A DNA stretch of 64,000 bases from Pseudomonas sp. (GCF_030684895.1 NZ_JAUXXP010000059.1:124001-188000); one strand, 5' to 3'. Shown: positions 17,914 to 29,438, counted from the stretch's first letter. The notes: a model not told the origin generated them from the letters alone. Made by a program: numbers and translations.

Positions 17914-19203
17914 TCAGGCCTGATCGGCGCAGGTCGCCAGATGATCGGCCAATGCCGACCACGCAATACTTTGTTGTTCACCCTGACCGCGCAGCGGCTT
18001 GCAACCTACCACTTGCTGGGCCAATTCGTCTTCACCCAAGATCAAGGCATACAGCGCGCCACTCTTGTCGGCTTTCTTGAACTGACTCTTGAAGCTACCC
18101 GCCCCGGCATTGACCTGCAGACGCAGGTTTGGCAGTTGATCACGCAGCCGCTCGCTCAAAGCCATCGCAGCCAATTCAGCCGGCTCGCCGAAGGCGCACA
18201 GATAGATGTCGACCGTACGGGCGATTTCAGCCGGTACTTTACCTAGAGTTTCGAGCAACAGCACCAACCGTTCGATGCCCATGGCAAAACCCACGCCTGG
18301 CGTCGGCTTGCCGCCCATCTGCTCGACCAGTCCATCGTAACGGCCGCCGGCGCAGACAGTGCCTTGGGAGCCGAGCTGGTCGGTTACCCACTCGAACACC
18401 GTCTTGCTGTAGTAATCCAGGCCACGCACCAGCTTGGGGTTGATCACGTACGGCACACCGGCCGCATCCAGACGGGCCTTGAGCCCCTCGAAATGCACGC
18501 GCGATTCTTCATCCAGGTAATCCGCCAGCTTTGGTGCATTGACCAGCAGGGCTTGGGTTTCCGGTACCTTGCTGTCGAGCACACGCAGTGGGTTGCTACC
18601 CATACGGCGACGACTGTCTTCATCCAACTGGTCGGCATGGGCGGTCAGGAACTCAACCAGCGCATCGCGATATACCGCGCGGGCGGCGCTGGTGCCCAGG
18701 CTGTTGAGCTCAAGCTTCACCGCATCGCGGATACCCAGCAGGCCCCACAGGCGCCAGGTCAGCACGATCAGCTCGGCGTCGATATCCGGGCCGTCGATAT
18801 TGAAGACTTCCACACCGATCTGGTGAAACTGGCGATAACGGCCTTTCTGCGGACGCTCGTGACGGAACATCGGGCCGATATACCAGAGCTTCTGGGTCTG
18901 CCCACCGCCCGCCAGACCATGCTCAAGCACAGCGCGCACGCAGGCAGCAGTGCCTTCAGGACGCAGGGTCAGGGAATCACCATTGCGGTCGTCGAAGGTG
19001 TACATCTCTTTTTCAACGATGTCGGTGACTTCACCAATGGAGCGTTTGAACAGCTCGGTGAACTCAACGATCGGCATGCGAATCTGCCGATAGCCGTATC
19101 CATCCAACAGACTGGCGACCGCGCCTTCAAAATAACGCCAGAGCGGGGTCTGCTCGGGCAGGATATCGTTCATGCCACGAATGGCTTGCAGGGACTTGCT
19201 CAA
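17914..19203 (-). CDS. hisS: Histidyl-tRNA synthetase
   Basis: Charges tRNA-His; cytosolic class II synthetase. 429 residues with [16 protein letters not shown], motif 2 ([17 protein letters not shown], then [19 protein letters not shown]), the histidine-specific segments [15 protein letters not shown] and [12 protein letters not shown], and [11 protein letters not shown] for motif 3. The C-terminal ~95 residues are the anticodon-binding domain. It is 18 bases from ispG, in the conserved ispG-hisS-yfgM-bamB run. Confidence 0.97.
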   Translation of the reverse strand: MSKSLQAIRGMNDILPEQTPLWRYFEGAVASLLDGYGYRQIRMPIVEFTELFKRSIGEVTDIVEKEMYTFDDRNGDSLTLRPEGTAACVRAVLEHGLAGGGQTQKLWYIGPMFRHERPQKGRYRQFHQIGVEVFNIDGPDIDAELIVLTWRLWGLLGIRDAVKLELNSLGTSAARAVYRDALVEFLTAHADQLDEDSRRRMGSNPLRVLDSKVPETQALLVNAPKLADYLDEESRVHFEGLKARLDAAGVPYVINPKLVRGLDYYSKTVFEWVTDQLGSQGTVCAGGRYDGLVEQMGGKPTPGVGFAMGIERLVLLLETLGKVPAEIARTVDIYLCAFGEPAELAAMALSERLRDQLPNLRLQVNAGAGSFKSQFKKADKSGALYALILGEDELAQQVVGCKPLRGQGEQQSIAWSALADHLATCADQA

Positions 19204-19221
19204 TTCAATTCCTTAACGGTG

Positions 19222-20331
19222 TTAGCTGCGCAGAATCAGAGCGGCGTCAGCTGCGACCTTGTCGGCCGCTTTCTGGCGGATCAGCTTTTCCAGCTCATCG
19301 ACCAGGTTGTCATTGCCCAACTTGAGCGCCGGCTTGCCATCGATATAGATCAGATTGGGCGAGCCACCGGTCAGGCCGATATGGGCTTCCTTGGCTTCGC
19401 CAGGACCGTTGACCACACAACCGATCACCGCCACATCCAGCGGCACCAGCAGGTCTTCGACGCGCTGTTCCAGCTCGTTCATGGTTTTCACCACATCAAA
19501 GTTCTGCCGCGAACAGCTTGGACAGGCGATAAAGTTGATACCACGGGAGCGCAGGCGCAGCGATTTGAGGATGTCGTAGCCAACCTTGATCTCTTCAACA
19601 GGATCAGCGGCCAAGGAAATGCGGATGGTGTCGCCGATGCCTTCGGCCAACAGCATGCCCAGGCCAACCGCAGATTTGACCGTACCGGAGCGCAAACCCC
19701 CAGCCTCGGTAATACCCAGATGCAACGGTTGCTCAATCTGCTTGGCCAGCAAGCGATAGGCTTCGACGGCCATAAACACGTCGGAGGCCTTTACGCTGAC
19801 CTTGAAGTCGGGAAAGTTCAGACGATCCAGATGCTCGACATGGCGCAGCGCTGACTCGACCAGCGCAGCAGGCGTAGGCTCGCCGTATTTCTTTTGCAGA
19901 TCTTTTTCCAGCGAACCGGCGTTTACCCCGATACGAATCGGAATGCCTTTGTCGCGTGCCGCCTCGACCACCGCGCGTACGCGGTCTTCGCGGCCGATAT
20001 TGCCCGGATTGATGCGCAGACAGTCGACACCAAGCTCAGCCACACGCAGGGCAATCTGGTAGTCGAAGTGGATATCGGCCACCAGCGGCACCTTGACCTG
20101 CAGCTTGATCTTGCCGAAGGCTTCGGCAGCATCCATATCCGGCACGGAAACCCGCACGATATCCGCGCCGGCATCTTCCAGACGACGAATCTGCGCCACG
20201 GTGGCGGCCACATCATTGGTGTCGCTGTTGGTCATGCTCTGCACGGCGATAGGCGCATCACCGCCTACCGGCACGGAACCCACCCAGATTTTGCGTGAAA
20301 TACGGCGTTTGATCGGTGACTCGCAATGCAT
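19222..20331 (-). CDS. ispG: 4-hydroxy-3-methylbut-2-enyl diphosphate synthase (flavodoxin)
   Basis: Penultimate step of the MEP isoprenoid pathway, reducing MEcPP to HMBPP. 369 residues. A TIM-barrel domain ([37 protein letters not shown]) is followed by the iron-sulfur domain: C270 and C273 (ACPSCSRQ), C305 and E312 ([13 protein letters not shown]) ligate the [4Fe-4S] cluster. ATG 20331 follows the rodZ stop by one base, so translation is coupled. Cluster supply would come from the isc operon a few kb away. Confidence 0.96.
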   Translation of the reverse strand: MHCESPIKRRISRKIWVGSVPVGGDAPIAVQSMTNSDTNDVAATVAQIRRLEDAGADIVRVSVPDMDAAEAFGKIKLQVKVPLVADIHFDYQIALRVAELGVDCLRINPGNIGREDRVRAVVEAARDKGIPIRIGVNAGSLEKDLQKKYGEPTPAALVESALRHVEHLDRLNFPDFKVSVKASDVFMAVEAYRLLAKQIEQPLHLGITEAGGLRSGTVKSAVGLGMLLAEGIGDTIRISLAADPVEEIKVGYDILKSLRLRSRGINFIACPSCSRQNFDVVKTMNELEQRVEDLLVPLDVAVIGCVVNGPGEAKEAHIGLTGGSPNLIYIDGKPALKLGNDNLVDELEKLIRQKAADKVAADAALILRS

Positions 20332-20332
20332 G

Positions 20333-21304
20333 TTACTGCCCACCCAACTTCAGACGCGCGGTCTCACCGGAGATAAAGGGCGCCACATCGACCGGATTGC
20401 CATTGAGACTGACCTGCACACCGCGGGCATAGCCCAGGCGCAGTTCCAGCGGAGCCTTACCGACCAACTGCAGGCTATCGCCTTTGCGCTTGAGCGCGCT
20501 GAACAACACCTTGCCATTGGCATCGGTTAGTTGCGTCCAGCAATCGGCAATAAAGGTCAGACTGACCAGCGCCTCGCCGGCAGCGGCCTGCACGGGCGCG
20601 GTTGCAACTGGCGTTGCGCTTACAGCCTCAGCGACAACGGGCACGGCATTCGCCGGAGTAGCGGGCGCGACCGGCACACTTGCCGTTTCAACAAGAGCTT
20701 GCAACTGTTCGGGTTGCGAGGTCACGGCTGTAGCCTCTGGCAACAGCGGCAATGCGGCTTCCGTATCCAGCTGGGCAGCTTCCACCGCCTGATCTTCCGG
20801 CTCATCCAGCGGGTGAATCTGCGTGGTGCCGTCGGCGCCATCGACTTCAACATGCTCGAGGCTGGTTGAAGCGAGGTCGCCGGCCCGACGCTCCGCCTGC
20901 TCCTGCCACCAGAAAAAACTAAACCCGGCCAGCGCCAGCAACAAGACAAAACTTACCATCCGCAAAATGCGCTGCGAGTAGCTTACCGGCTCCTCGATAC
21001 GCCCCAAACTGTGCACACTGCTGCCGGCGGCGTCGCTGCCGGTAAACTGATCAAATTCCAGCACCAGACGGTTCTGATCCACTTCCAGCAACTTGGCATA
21101 AGCGCGCACATAGCCGCGAGCAAAGGTATGCCCTGGCAGCTTGTCGAAGGCCCCCTGCTCGACCTGGCTCAAACGCTGCGGCGTCAGATTCAACTGCGCG
21201 GCTACTTCGGCAATGGTCCAACCGCGGCCCTCACGAGCCTTGCGCAAAGTCTCACCCGGATTGATGCGGGGAACAGCTAGCACTTCTGAATGCACCGCTT
21301 TCAT
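20333..21304 (-). CDS. rodZ: Cell-shape protein RodZ
   Basis: 323 residues. A cytoplasmic HTH domain ([20 protein letters not shown], residues ~13-80) that binds MreB is followed by a basic juxtamembrane stretch, one membrane helix (~108-128, [19 protein letters not shown]), an Ala/Pro/Val-rich periplasmic linker and a C-terminal DUF4115 beta domain ([20 protein letters not shown]). The second of two adjacent ATGs (21304) has the better Shine-Dalgarno spacing; both overlap the pilF stop. It is part of the rlmN-pilF-rodZ-ispG operon. Confidence 0.93.
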   Translation of the reverse strand: MKAVHSEVLAVPRINPGETLRKAREGRGWTIAEVAAQLNLTPQRLSQVEQGAFDKLPGHTFARGYVRAYAKLLEVDQNRLVLEFDQFTGSDAAGSSVHSLGRIEEPVSYSQRILRMVSFVLLLALAGFSFFWWQEQAERRAGDLASTSLEHVEVDGADGTTQIHPLDEPEDQAVEAAQLDTEAALPLLPEATAVTSQPEQLQALVETASVPVAPATPANAVPVVAEAVSATPVATAPVQAAAGEALVSLTFIADCWTQLTDANGKVLFSALKRKGDSLQLVGKAPLELRLGYARGVQVSLNGNPVDVAPFISGETARLKLGGQ

Positions 21305-22062
21305 CATTGCTCCGACAGGTATTGCTGATATTCCGGCGTGCCCGGATAAAGTCGCTTCAACTGCAAACCGAGGCTCGCGGCATTGTCGCGCTCCTCGAAG
21401 ATCTTCGCCAAACGCACGCCTAGCAGCAGGCTGCGGGCATCATGATTGGCTAGGGCTATATAGCTTTCGTAGTAGCTACGTGCCGGAACATACTGCTTGT
21501 CCTCATAAGACATCTGCGCCATTTCCATCAGGGCGCGAGGACGGCGGCTATTCAACCGTAGAGAGCGCTCGAAATAGGCTTTGGCCTGCTCACGCTGCTT
21601 GAGCTGCAACGAGGTCAGCCCGAGGTTTTCAAAAACCCGTGACCGTTCTGGGTAAAGCGTGTCCTGAGCCGCCTGGGTGTAGCGCTCAAAGGCTTCCGGA
21701 TAACGCTGCTGCTCAAACAGGAAACCGCCATAGTTGTTCAACAACCGCGCATCGCCACTGCGCTGCGAAATAGCCTTACGAAAGTGCTCATCAGCCAACT
21801 TTGGCTCCATCTCAATCTGGAACACCAAGGCCAGAGCCGCATGTGCATCGGCATTCGAAGAGTCAAGCTCCAAAGCCTTTTTCAGTGGCACCTTGGCACG
21901 CTCAGTAGCCCCCTGTTGCAGATAGCCAATACCCAGCTGGACATAAGCATCGCGCGCTTCGTCGCGGCCCTTACCGGTTTTCATCGGATCGACATTACCG
22001 GTGGTAACGCAACCGGCTAACAGACTGGCGGCCAACAGCAATAACGCGGGACGCAAGGTCAT
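21304..22062 (-). CDS. pilF: Type IV pilus biogenesis/stability lipoprotein PilF (PilW)
   Basis: 252 residues. Lipoprotein signal LLLAASLLAGC (Cys ~18), then at least five TPR repeats (YVQLGIGYLQQGATERAKVP, ADAHAALALVFQIEM, ARLLNNYGGFLFEQQRY and on). PilF is the outer-membrane pilotin needed for PilQ secretin localisation and multimerisation, hence pilus assembly. The location between rlmN and rodZ is the standard Pseudomonas order. Spacing to rlmN is 13 bases; its stop overlaps the rodZ start. Confidence 0.93.
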   Translation of the reverse strand: MTLRPALLLLAASLLAGCVTTGNVDPMKTGKGRDEARDAYVQLGIGYLQQGATERAKVPLKKALELDSSNADAHAALALVFQIEMEPKLADEHFRKAISQRSGDARLLNNYGGFLFEQQRYPEAFERYTQAAQDTLYPERSRVFENLGLTSLQLKQREQAKAYFERSLRLNSRRPRALMEMAQMSYEDKQYVPARSYYESYIALANHDARSLLLGVRLAKIFEERDNAASLGLQLKRLYPGTPEYQQYLSEQ

Positions 22063-22075
22063 GGATATCCTCCCC

Positions 22076-23224
22076 TCAGGTTCGATTGGCGGCGGAACTC
22101 GGCGTTTCGGCCTCGCTACTCAACTCACGCACAGCAATATAGCGCTCACTACGGCGGGTACGGTCCATAACCTGGCCAACCAGCTGACCACACGCCGCGT
22201 CAATGTCCTCACCGCGGGTGGTGCGTACGGTGACATTGTGCCCGGCTTTGTGCAGCAGGTCTTGAAAACGGCGAATCGCATTGTTGCTTGGCCGCTCGTA
22301 CCCCGAGTGGGGGAAGGGATTAAACGGAATCAGGTTGATCTTGCAAGGCACATCTTTGAGAAGTGCGATCATTTCCTCAGCGTGCTCGGTCTTATCGTTT
22401 ACATCCTTGAGCAGGGTGTATTCGATTGTAAGCACACGTTTCTCACCAAGGCGCGAGACATAACGCTTACAGGCCGCCAGTAGCATTTCCAGCGGGTACT
22501 TCTTGTTGATCGGCACCAACTGGTTGCGCAGCGCATCGTTCGGCGCATGCAACGACAAAGCCAGGGATACATCGATCACTTCGCCAAGCTTGTCGATCAT
22601 CGGCACCACGCCCGAGGTCGACAACGTCACCTTGCGCTTGGAGATGCCATAGCCGAGGTCGTCCATCATGATTTTCATGGCGGCGACCACGTTGTCGAAA
22701 TTCAGCAGCGGCTCGCCCATACCCATCATCACCACGTTGGTGATGGCACGGTCGACCTTCGCCGGCACGCTACCGAACGACTTGTTGGCGATCCACACCT
22801 GGCCGATCACTTCGGCGGCGCTGAGATCGCTGTTGAAACCTTGCTTGCCAGTCGAGCAGAAACTGCAATCCAGCGCACAGCCGGCCTGCGACGACACACA
22901 CAAGGTGCCACGCGTGCCCTGGGGGATATACACGGTTTCAACACAACTGCCTGACGCCACCCGCACTACCCACTTGCGCGTGCCATCAGTGGAAATATCT
23001 TCGCTGACCACTTCCGGGCCGCGGATTTCAGCACAGGCCTTGAGCTTTTCGCGCAAGACCTTGCTGACATTACTCATGGCATCAAAATCATCGACGCCAA
23101 AGTGGTGAATCCATTTCATCATCTGACCGGCACGGAAACGCTTTTCCCCGATGCTTTCGAAGAATTGCTCCATCTCTGCCTGGGTCAGACCCAGCAGATT
23201 GATTTTACCGGTAGCTTCAGTCAT
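22076..23224 (-). CDS. rlmN: Dual-specificity 23S rRNA/tRNA adenine-C2 methyltransferase
   Basis: 382 residues; radical-SAM enzyme that methylates A2503 of 23S rRNA and A37 of some tRNAs. The cluster motif is CxxxCxxC ([14 protein letters not shown]). [13 protein letters not shown] and [11 protein letters not shown] are family signatures, and Cys residues near the C-terminus (AACGQL) and in [11 protein letters not shown] include the methyl-carrying and resolving cysteines. ATG 23224 ([14 protein letters not shown]) is chosen over an upstream frame that lacks homology. Confidence 0.96.
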   Translation of the reverse strand: MTEATGKINLLGLTQAEMEQFFESIGEKRFRAGQMMKWIHHFGVDDFDAMSNVSKVLREKLKACAEIRGPEVVSEDISTDGTRKWVVRVASGSCVETVYIPQGTRGTLCVSSQAGCALDCSFCSTGKQGFNSDLSAAEVIGQVWIANKSFGSVPAKVDRAITNVVMMGMGEPLLNFDNVVAAMKIMMDDLGYGISKRKVTLSTSGVVPMIDKLGEVIDVSLALSLHAPNDALRNQLVPINKKYPLEMLLAACKRYVSRLGEKRVLTIEYTLLKDVNDKTEHAEEMIALLKDVPCKINLIPFNPFPHSGYERPSNNAIRRFQDLLHKAGHNVTVRTTRGEDIDAACGQLVGQVMDRTRRSERYIAVRELSSEAETPSSAANRT

Positions 23225-23247
23225 GGCTTCACCCTCACCCGATTCGC

Positions 23248-23679
23248 TTAGCGAATACGTGCGCAAACTTCGGTGGAAGCGAAGAAGTAAGCGATTTCAC
23301 GGGCAGCAGAGGCTTCCGAATCGGAACCGTGAACAGCGTTTTCGTCGATGGAAACCGCGAAATCAGCACGAATGGTGCCGGCAGCAGCTTCTTTAGGGTT
23401 GGTAGCGCCCATCAGATCACGGTTAGCCAGAACAGCGTTTTCGCCTTCCAGAACCTGAACAATAACCGGACCGGAGGTCATGAACGCAACCAGATCCTTG
23501 AAGAAACCGCGCTCGCTGTGCTCAGCGTAAAAGCCAGCAGCCTCGCGCTCGGACAGTTGAACCATTTTCGAAGCAACGACGCGCAGGCCAGCTTTTTCGA
23601 AGCGGCTGGTGATCTCGCCAATTACATTCTTGGCAACGGCATCAGGCTTGATGATGGAGAAAGTGCGTTGAACAGCCAT
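23248..23679 (-). CDS. ndk: Nucleoside diphosphate kinase
   Basis: Transfers the gamma phosphate among NTPs through a phosphohistidine. 143 residues, the usual length, with [10 protein letters not shown], the Kpn-loop region and the active-site H117 in ENAVHGSDS. It lies between the isc operon and rlmN; a hairpin whose loop contains TATAAT precedes it, so it may have its own promoter. Confidence 0.97.
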   Translation of the reverse strand: MAVQRTFSIIKPDAVAKNVIGEITSRFEKAGLRVVASKMVQLSEREAAGFYAEHSERGFFKDLVAFMTSGPVIVQVLEGENAVLANRDLMGATNPKEAAAGTIRADFAVSIDENAVHGSDSEASAAREIAYFFASTEVCARIR

Positions 23680-23709
23680 GTGAAACTCCAGAAACAGTGA
23701 TTAAAGCGA

Positions 23710-23739
23710 AAAATTAAACCCGCGAATTATACGCGGGTT
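23710..23739 (-). terminator. Terminator after iscX, overlapping a possible ndk -10 box
   Basis: On the minus strand AACCCGCG (23739-23732), loop TATAATT, CGCGGGTT (23724-23717), then TAATTTTT. It ends the isc operon 35 bases past iscX. The loop reads TATAAT and could be the ndk -10 element, though no good -35 was seen. Confidence 0.75.
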
Positions 23740-23773
23740 CCGGTTAAATGCGTAGGCCAGGCCAAAAGGCTGA

Positions 23774-23974
23774 CTAATCCGCCTCTTCGATCCAGGCCGC
23801 CTGAATGGCCTCAAGCACCTTCTCACCGCCGCGCTGCGGATCGTCACTGAACTCCGGCAACGCCAGAATCCACTTATGCAGATCGACAAAGTTCACGTAG
23901 CGAGGATCTACCTCAGGCTTGGACTCAGCCAACTGAATGGCGATTTCCAGCACATCAGCCCACTTCAGACTCAT
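23774..23974 (-). CDS. iscX: Iron-sulfur assembly protein IscX
   Basis: 66 residues, small acidic protein (MSLKWADVLEIAIQLAESKP, DPRYVNFVDLHKWI). IscX binds IscS and iron and tunes cluster assembly. As last gene of the isc operon, 14 bases after fdx, it is in its usual place. Confidence 0.95.
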   Translation of the reverse strand: MSLKWADVLEIAIQLAESKPEVDPRYVNFVDLHKWILALPEFSDDPQRGGEKVLEAIQAAWIEEAD

Positions 23975-23988
23975 AACAGCTCCCGGAA

Positions 23989-24330
23989 TCAGTGCGGCGC
24001 TTCGGCGGCGTGGTTGAGCGAGTACTTGGGAATTTCCACGGTCAGGTCTTCATTACCCACAATAGCCTGGCAGGACAACCGCGATTGCGCCTCCAACCCC
24101 CAGGCCTTGTCGAGCATGTCCTCTTCCAGCTCATCGGCCTCAGCCAGTGAGTCGAATCCCTCACGAATGATGCAGTGACAGGTGGTGCAGGCGCAGACAC
24201 CGCCGCAGGCACTTTCGATCTCGATATGGTGCTCATGCGCCACCTCAAGCACCGAAGTACCCGGCGCAACCTCGACCACCAGCCCCTCCGGACACAGCAC
24301 AGCGTGAGGCAGAAAAATGATCTGCGGCAT
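23989..24330 (-). CDS. fdx: ISC-type [2Fe-2S] ferredoxin
   Basis: 113 residues. Cluster ligands C42, C48, C51 and C87 follow the adrenodoxin pattern C-x5-C-x2-C...C (SACGGVCACTTCHC, RLSCQAI). It supplies electrons for cluster assembly by IscS/IscU. It starts 2 bases after the hscA stop and is followed by iscX. Confidence 0.96.
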   Translation of the reverse strand: MPQIIFLPHAVLCPEGLVVEVAPGTSVLEVAHEHHIEIESACGGVCACTTCHCIIREGFDSLAEADELEEDMLDKAWGLEAQSRLSCQAIVGNEDLTVEIPKYSLNHAAEAPH

Positions 24331-24332
24331 GC

Positions 24333-26198
24333 TTATTCCTCAATCTCATCAAGACTACGACCGGCCAGTGCGGCCTTGACCGTGGCATCCAGACGACGCG
24401 CAGCAAAAGCATCAGTCACCTGGGTCAAACGTTTGGTTTGCTGCTCAATCGCCAGGCCATCATTGCCGGCCATCAAGTCACGCAACTGCTCTATCTGCGC
24501 ATCGATGGCCAGGCGCTCATCGGCATCCAGCAAGCGCTCGCCATCGGCCAGCAACGCGGCTTCGACTGCTTCCAGCAAACGCTGAGCGTCGACCTGTTGC
24601 TCACGCAGCACACGGGCAACCTTGTCGTCGCCGGCGTTCTTGAACGAATCCTGCAGCATGCGGGCGATTTCGCCATCGGTCAGCCCATAGGACGGCTTGA
24701 CCTGGATACTCGCCTCGACACCAGACGCCAGCTCGCGTGCTGCGACGCTGAGCAAACCGTCGGCATCGACCTGGAAGGTCACGCGAATCTTCGCCGCGCC
24801 GGCGACCATCGGCGGAATACCGCGCAATTCAAAACGCGCAAGAGAACGACAATCGCTGATCAGCTCGCGCTCGCCCTGCAGCACATGCACCATCATGGCC
24901 GTCTGGCCATCTTTATAGGTGGTGAAGTCCTGGGCGCGCGCCACGGGAATGGTGGTGTTGCGCGGGATTACCTTCTCCATCAGCCCACCCATGGTTTCCA
25001 GGCCGAGCGACAGGGGAATCACATCCAGCAGCAACAACTCTTCGCCATCGCCGCGCTTGTTACCCGCCAGGGCATCGGCCTGGATCGCCGCACCGATGGC
25101 CACCACCTGATCCGGATCGATATCGGTCAACGGCTCACGGGCGAACAACTCGGCGACCGCCTGGCGCACGCGCGGCACACGGGTGGAACCGCCAACCATA
25201 ACCACGGCCTCAACCTCATCCAGCTCAATGCCGGCATCACGCACCGCACGGCGACAGGCCTTGAGGCTGCGCGCCAGCATCGGTTCGATAAGCGCATCGA
25301 ACTGCTCACGACTCAATTGCCCTGCCCAGCCGGCATAACTGAGCGGCGCACTGGCACTCTCGGTCAGCGCTTCTTTGGCGGCACAGGCGGCTTCCAGCAA
25401 CAGACGCTGCTGAGCTGGATCTAGATCAGAGGAAATCCCGGCCTGCTGCACAATCCAGCCGGCAATCGCGTGGTCGAAGTCATCACCACCCAGCGCGCTG
25501 TCGCCGCCAGTGGCCAACACCTCAAACACACCGCCGGTCAGGCGCAGCACGGAAATATCGAAGGTGCCGCCGCCCAGGTCATAAATGGCGACCACACCCT
25601 CGGCGTGCTGATCCAGGCCATAGGCCACGGCGGCGGCGGTCGGCTCATTGAGCAGACGCAGCACATTCAGCCCGGCCAGGCGCGCAGCATCCTTGGTGGC
25701 CTGGCGCTGCGAATCGTCGAAGTAAGCTGGCACGGTGATGACCGCACCCACCAGCTCACCCCCGAGGGTCGCTTCGGCACGCTGACGCAGCACCTTGAGG
25801 ATATCGGCAGAGACCTCGACCGGGCTTTTCGGACCCTGCACCGTTTCGATAAACGGCATATGCGATTCGCCACCGACAAAGCGGTATGGCAGCTGCTCAC
25901 CGAGCTGCTTGACGTCGGCCAAACCGCGCCCCATCAGGCGCTTGACCGACAGCACAGTATTCAGCGGATCGCCCGATGCGGCCGCCTTGGCGACCTCACC
26001 CACCTCAACACGGTCGGCGTGATAGCGCACAGCGGACGGCAGAATAACCTGCCCGAACGCATCGGCCAGCGGTGCGGAGAGGCCGCTCCGCACGGCGGCG
26101 ACCAGCGAATTGGTGGTGCCCAGATCAATCCCCACCGCCAGTCGACGCTGGTGTGGCTGGGGGCTTTGTCCGGGCTCAGCGATCTGCAGTAAGGCCAT
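24333..26198 (-). CDS. hscA: Fe-S protein assembly chaperone HscA (Hsp70 type)
   Basis: 621 residues. Nucleotide-binding domain signatures: [42 protein letters not shown], and [14 protein letters not shown]. The substrate-binding domain starts after the linker [17 protein letters not shown]. HscA binds the LPPVK motif of IscU and drives cluster transfer with HscB. Operon position between hscB and fdx. Confidence 0.97.
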   Translation of the reverse strand: MALLQIAEPGQSPQPHQRRLAVGIDLGTTNSLVAAVRSGLSAPLADAFGQVILPSAVRYHADRVEVGEVAKAAASGDPLNTVLSVKRLMGRGLADVKQLGEQLPYRFVGGESHMPFIETVQGPKSPVEVSADILKVLRQRAEATLGGELVGAVITVPAYFDDSQRQATKDAARLAGLNVLRLLNEPTAAAVAYGLDQHAEGVVAIYDLGGGTFDISVLRLTGGVFEVLATGGDSALGGDDFDHAIAGWIVQQAGISSDLDPAQQRLLLEAACAAKEALTESASAPLSYAGWAGQLSREQFDALIEPMLARSLKACRRAVRDAGIELDEVEAVVMVGGSTRVPRVRQAVAELFAREPLTDIDPDQVVAIGAAIQADALAGNKRGDGEELLLLDVIPLSLGLETMGGLMEKVIPRNTTIPVARAQDFTTYKDGQTAMMVHVLQGERELISDCRSLARFELRGIPPMVAGAAKIRVTFQVDADGLLSVAARELASGVEASIQVKPSYGLTDGEIARMLQDSFKNAGDDKVARVLREQQVDAQRLLEAVEAALLADGERLLDADERLAIDAQIEQLRDLMAGNDGLAIEQQTKRLTQVTDAFAARRLDATVKAALAGRSLDEIEE

Positions 26199-26246
26199 GG
26201 TTAATCAGTGCTTAGTATCAGGCGCGCCGCAACAGGCGCCCCAGCG

Positions 26247-26768
26247 TTAATCGTCGAGGCGCTCTTCCAGCTGGCGGACCTCGTGAGAGAGCTTGTCGAG
26301 AAACTGCATGCGACGCATCAGGCGCTCGGCCTCTTCGCGTCGCGAGGCATCATCCCAACAAACGGCAAAACTTTCGTTGAGCTCATCCTGAGCCACCTTC
26401 AAACGCCGCTTGAACTGCGCCACACCCGCCAGGTCTGCACTGTCGTGCAGATCCTCCAGCTCTTCGCGCAGCTGCATTTGCTGCAGCAGGAAATCCGGAT
26501 CCTGCACCGTCACTTCCAGCGGCAGCTCGGGACCGCGTAACGCCAGCAAATAGCGGGCACGCTGCGGCGCACTCTTGAGCGTGCTGTAAGCCTCGTTGAG
26601 GCTGGCGGAGTGCTCGAGAGCCAGGCGCTGATCACGCGCGGATGCATCGGCAAAGCGGTCCGGATGGACATTGCGCGCCAGCTCGCGATAACGCACGGCT
26701 AGCTGATCAAGATCCAGGCGGAAGCTTGGCTGCAGGTCAAATAAAGCAAAGTGACAAGGACTGCCCAC
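26247..26768 (-). CDS. hscB: Fe-S assembly co-chaperone HscB
   Basis: 173 residues. N-terminal J-domain with the HPD tripeptide ([11 protein letters not shown]) and a C-terminal three-helix bundle ([11 protein letters not shown] and on) that contacts IscU. The start is GTG at 26768 (GSPCHFALF follows), matching the family N-terminus and lying 7 bases beyond the iscA stop; longer frames would overlap iscA. It stimulates the HscA ATPase. Confidence 0.94.
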   Translation of the reverse strand: MGSPCHFALFDLQPSFRLDLDQLAVRYRELARNVHPDRFADASARDQRLALEHSASLNEAYSTLKSAPQRARYLLALRGPELPLEVTVQDPDFLLQQMQLREELEDLHDSADLAGVAQFKRRLKVAQDELNESFAVCWDDASRREEAERLMRRMQFLDKLSHEVRQLEERLDD

Positions 26769-26775
26769 ACGCGCC

Positions 26776-27099
26776 TCAGATATTGAAGCTTTCGCCGCAG
26801 CCACATTCGCCGCGCACGTTCGGGTTGTTGAACTTGAAACCTTCGTTCAACCCTTCCTTGACGAAGTCGAGCTCGGTGCCATCGAGGTAAACCAGGCTCT
26901 TGGGATCAATGATCACCTTGACGCCATGGTTCTCGAACACCTGATCTTCGCTGGCGGCCTCATCGACAAACTCCAGCACATAGGCCAAGCCGGAACAGCC
27001 CGTGGTGCGCACACCCAGGCGAATACCTTCGCCCTTGCCGCGCCCTTCAAGCGAGCGACGTACGTGCTGAGCGGCAGCTTCGGTCATGCTGATAGCCAT
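26776..27099 (-). CDS. iscA: Iron-sulfur assembly protein IscA
   Basis: 107 residues, A-type carrier. The three conserved cysteines are C35 (TTGCSG), C99 and C101 (ECGCGESF). ATG 27099 is preceded by AAGGAGG at ideal spacing; an upstream in-frame extension into iscU is not supported. It accepts iron or clusters from IscU and delivers them to targets. Confidence 0.96.
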   Translation of the reverse strand: MAISMTEAAAQHVRRSLEGRGKGEGIRLGVRTTGCSGLAYVLEFVDEAASEDQVFENHGVKVIIDPKSLVYLDGTELDFVKEGLNEGFKFNNPNVRGECGCGESFNI

Positions 27100-27110
27100 C
27101 GACAACCTCC

Positions 27111-27497
27111 TTAGAGCAAGCCTTTCTTCTGCTTGTAATCGCGTACAGCGGCCTTGATGGCATCTTCGGCGAGTACCGAGCAGTGAATTTTCACCGGTGG
27201 CAGAGCCAATTCCTCGGCCAGCTGGGTGTTCTTGATGGTTTCTGCTTCGTCCAGGGTCTTGCCCTTCATCCACTCGGTAGCGAGGGAGCTGGAGGCGATC
27301 GCCGAACCGCAACCGTAGGTCTTGAACTTGGCGTCTTCAATCACGCCCTGCTCGTTGACCTTGATCTGCAGACGCATCACGTCACCGCAAGCCGGCGCGC
27401 CGACCATGCCAGTGCCGACGTCCGGGTCTTCCGCATCCATCTTGCCGACGTTGCGCGGGTTTTCGTAATGGTCAATGACCTTTTCACTGTAAGCCAT
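27111..27497 (-). CDS. iscU: Iron-sulfur cluster scaffold IscU
   Basis: 128 residues. Cluster-binding cysteines C37, C63 and C106 with the HscA recognition motif LPPVK at 99-103 are all present. It receives persulfide sulfur from IscS and iron to form [2Fe-2S] clusters. It lies 47 bases after iscS. Confidence 0.97.
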   Translation of the reverse strand: MAYSEKVIDHYENPRNVGKMDAEDPDVGTGMVGAPACGDVMRLQIKVNEQGVIEDAKFKTYGCGSAIASSSLATEWMKGKTLDEAETIKNTQLAEELALPPVKIHCSVLAEDAIKAAVRDYKQKKGLL

Positions 27498-27544
27498 GCT
27501 GGTATTCCTTCCTCATCAGAGAGCCGCTCTTGCTTGGCGACTAC

Positions 27545-28759
27545 TTAGTGCGCCGCCCACTCGATCTTGGAGATGTCGACACCGTCTTTGTACATATCCC
27601 ACAGCGGCGACAATTCGCGCAGCTTGGTCACCGCCTCGCACACTTTCTGCGCGGCGTAATCGACTTCTTCATCAGTGGTGAAGCGGCCGAAGGTAAAGCG
27701 GATGGAGCTGTGTGCCAGTTCGTCATTGCGGCCCAGGGCGCGCAATACATAGGACGGCTCTAGCGAAGCCGAGGTACAGGCCGAACCGGACGAAACCGCC
27801 AGATCCTTGAGCGCCATGATCAGCGACTCACCCTCAACGTAGTTGAAGCTGAGGTTGAGGTTGTGCGGTACACGGGCGACCATGCTGCCATTGATGTACA
27901 GCTCTTCCAGACCATCGACCTGTTTGAAGAAGCGCTCACGCAGGGCCAGGATGCGCTGGTTTTCCTGGGTCATTTCTTCCTTGGCAATGCGGAACGCCTC
28001 ACCCATGCCGACGCATTGGTGGGTCGCCAGAGTGCCGGAACGCATGCCACGCTCATGACCACCGCCATGGGTCTGGGCTTCCAGACGCACACGTGGCTTA
28101 CGGCGCACGAACAACGCACCGACGCCTTTCGGGCCATAGGTCTTGTGCGCGGAGAAGGACATCAGATCGACCTTGAGCGACTCCAGATCAATCGCCACCT
28201 TGCCGGTGGACTGCGCCGCATCAACATGCAAGAACACGCCGCGTGAGCGGGTCAGTTCACCGATAGCCGCGATGTCGTTGATCGTGCCGATTTCGTTGTT
28301 CACGTGCATGACCGACACCAGAATGGTGTCCTCACGCAGCGCCGCCTCGATCATGGCCGGAGTAATCAGGCCGTCTTCACCAGGCTCGATGTAGGTCACT
28401 TCGAAGCCTTCGCGCTCAAGTTGGCGCATGGTATCCAGCACGGCTTTGTGCTCGATCTTCGAGGTGATCAGGTGCTTGCCTTTGCTCTTGTAGAAGTCTG
28501 CGATGCCCTTGATCGCCAGGTTGTTGGATTCGGTAGCACCGGAGGTCCAGACAATCTCACGCGGGTCAGCATTGACCAGCTCAGCCACTTGGCGGCGAGC
28601 GTTTTCCACCGCTTCTTCAGCCTTCCAGCCAAACACGTGGGAGCGCGAAGCCGGATTGCCGAAATTGCCGTCGACAAGCAGGCATTCGCTCATTTTTTGC
28701 GCAACACGCGGGTCAACCGGCGTGGTGGCGGAATAATCGAGGTAAATCGGCAACTTCAT
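27545..28759 (-). CDS. iscS: Cysteine desulfurase IscS
   Basis: 404 residues, PLP enzyme giving persulfide sulfur from cysteine for Fe-S clusters and tRNA thiolation. Visible: [39 protein letters not shown], the PLP lysine in [14 protein letters not shown] and the persulfide Cys loop [17 protein letters not shown] 28759 follows AGGAGAG; the preceding in-frame TTG is unlikely to be used. Confidence 0.97.
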   Translation of the reverse strand: MKLPIYLDYSATTPVDPRVAQKMSECLLVDGNFGNPASRSHVFGWKAEEAVENARRQVAELVNADPREIVWTSGATESNNLAIKGIADFYKSKGKHLITSKIEHKAVLDTMRQLEREGFEVTYIEPGEDGLITPAMIEAALREDTILVSVMHVNNEIGTINDIAAIGELTRSRGVFLHVDAAQSTGKVAIDLESLKVDLMSFSAHKTYGPKGVGALFVRRKPRVRLEAQTHGGGHERGMRSGTLATHQCVGMGEAFRIAKEEMTQENQRILALRERFFKQVDGLEELYINGSMVARVPHNLNLSFNYVEGESLIMALKDLAVSSGSACTSASLEPSYVLRALGRNDELAHSSIRFTFGRFTTDEEVDYAAQKVCEAVTKLRELSPLWDMYKDGVDISKIEWAAH

Positions 28760-28807
28760 CAATTCTCTCCTAATCAGGTATCAGGCCAGCTAGCCAGCGC
28801 TATGCGC

Positions 28808-29299
28808 TCAATCGACGGCGGACGTTTCGATCTTATCCAGGTACGGCGTCCTGCCATTGCAGCGGCGCTGATCCTGGCGCTGGGCAACTTCCTGCACTTC
28901 ACGACGGGTCACCAAGTCAGCGAGACTGATGCCGCTTAGAAATTCGTGTATCTGCTGGCTGAGGTCACACCACAGATGGTGGGTCAGACAGGTATCTCCC
29001 GCGTGGCAATCGCCCTGCCCCTGGCAGCGCGTGGCATCGACCGACTCGTTGACCGCATCGATCACCTCAGCCACCTGGATGCCCTGCATGTCACGCGACA
29101 GCTGATAACCACCGCCCGGCCCACGTACGCTGGAGACCAGATTGCCGCGACGCAACTTGGCAAATAGCTGCTCCAGATAGGAAAGGGAAATACCCTGCCG
29201 CTCAGAGATATCAGCCAAAGACACCGGCCCACGTTGAGCGTGCAGCGCCAGATCAAGCATGGCGGTGACGGCGTAACGGCCTTTGGTGGTTAGTCGCAT
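28808..29299 (-). CDS. iscR: Iron-sulfur-sensing regulator IscR
   Basis: 163 residues of the Rrf2 family. Winged helix at the N-terminus ([20 protein letters not shown], with [19 protein letters not shown]) and [2Fe-2S] ligands C92, C98, C104 and H107 exactly as in the E. coli protein. The holo form represses the isc operon; a matching site overlaps its own promoter. First gene of iscR-S-U-A-hscBA-fdx-iscX. Confidence 0.96.
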   Translation of the reverse strand: MRLTTKGRYAVTAMLDLALHAQRGPVSLADISERQGISLSYLEQLFAKLRRGNLVSSVRGPGGGYQLSRDMQGIQVAEVIDAVNESVDATRCQGQGDCHAGDTCLTHHLWCDLSQQIHEFLSGISLADLVTRREVQEVAQRQDQRRCNGRTPYLDKIETSAVD

Positions 29300-29331
29300 A
29301 AGGGATTACCGCGTAGTCGCAATATGCCGCG

Positions 29332-29364
29332 AGTATGCAATTCCCGAGCATTTAAGTCAACTAT
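29332..29364 (-). promoter_or_regulatory. iscR promoter with overlapping IscR type-1 site
   Basis: Minus-strand TTGACT (29360-29355), 17-base spacer, CATACT (29337-29332). The 25 bases 29364-29340 (ATAGTTGACT...TCGGGAAT) fit the type-1 IscR consensus at about 21 of 25 positions and cover the -35 box, so cluster-loaded IscR would block RNA polymerase. Confidence 0.8.
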
Positions 29365-29438
29365 AAGACCTAGTGCTTTAGTCGGGATTAGCCAGATTGG
29401 AGGGCACGCAGCATAGCAAAATGCGCGCACCCACACCA

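Noticed and set aside
18364..19854. 496-codon open frame opposite hisS and ispG
   Set aside because: It crosses two certain genes on the other strand and shows no protein features.
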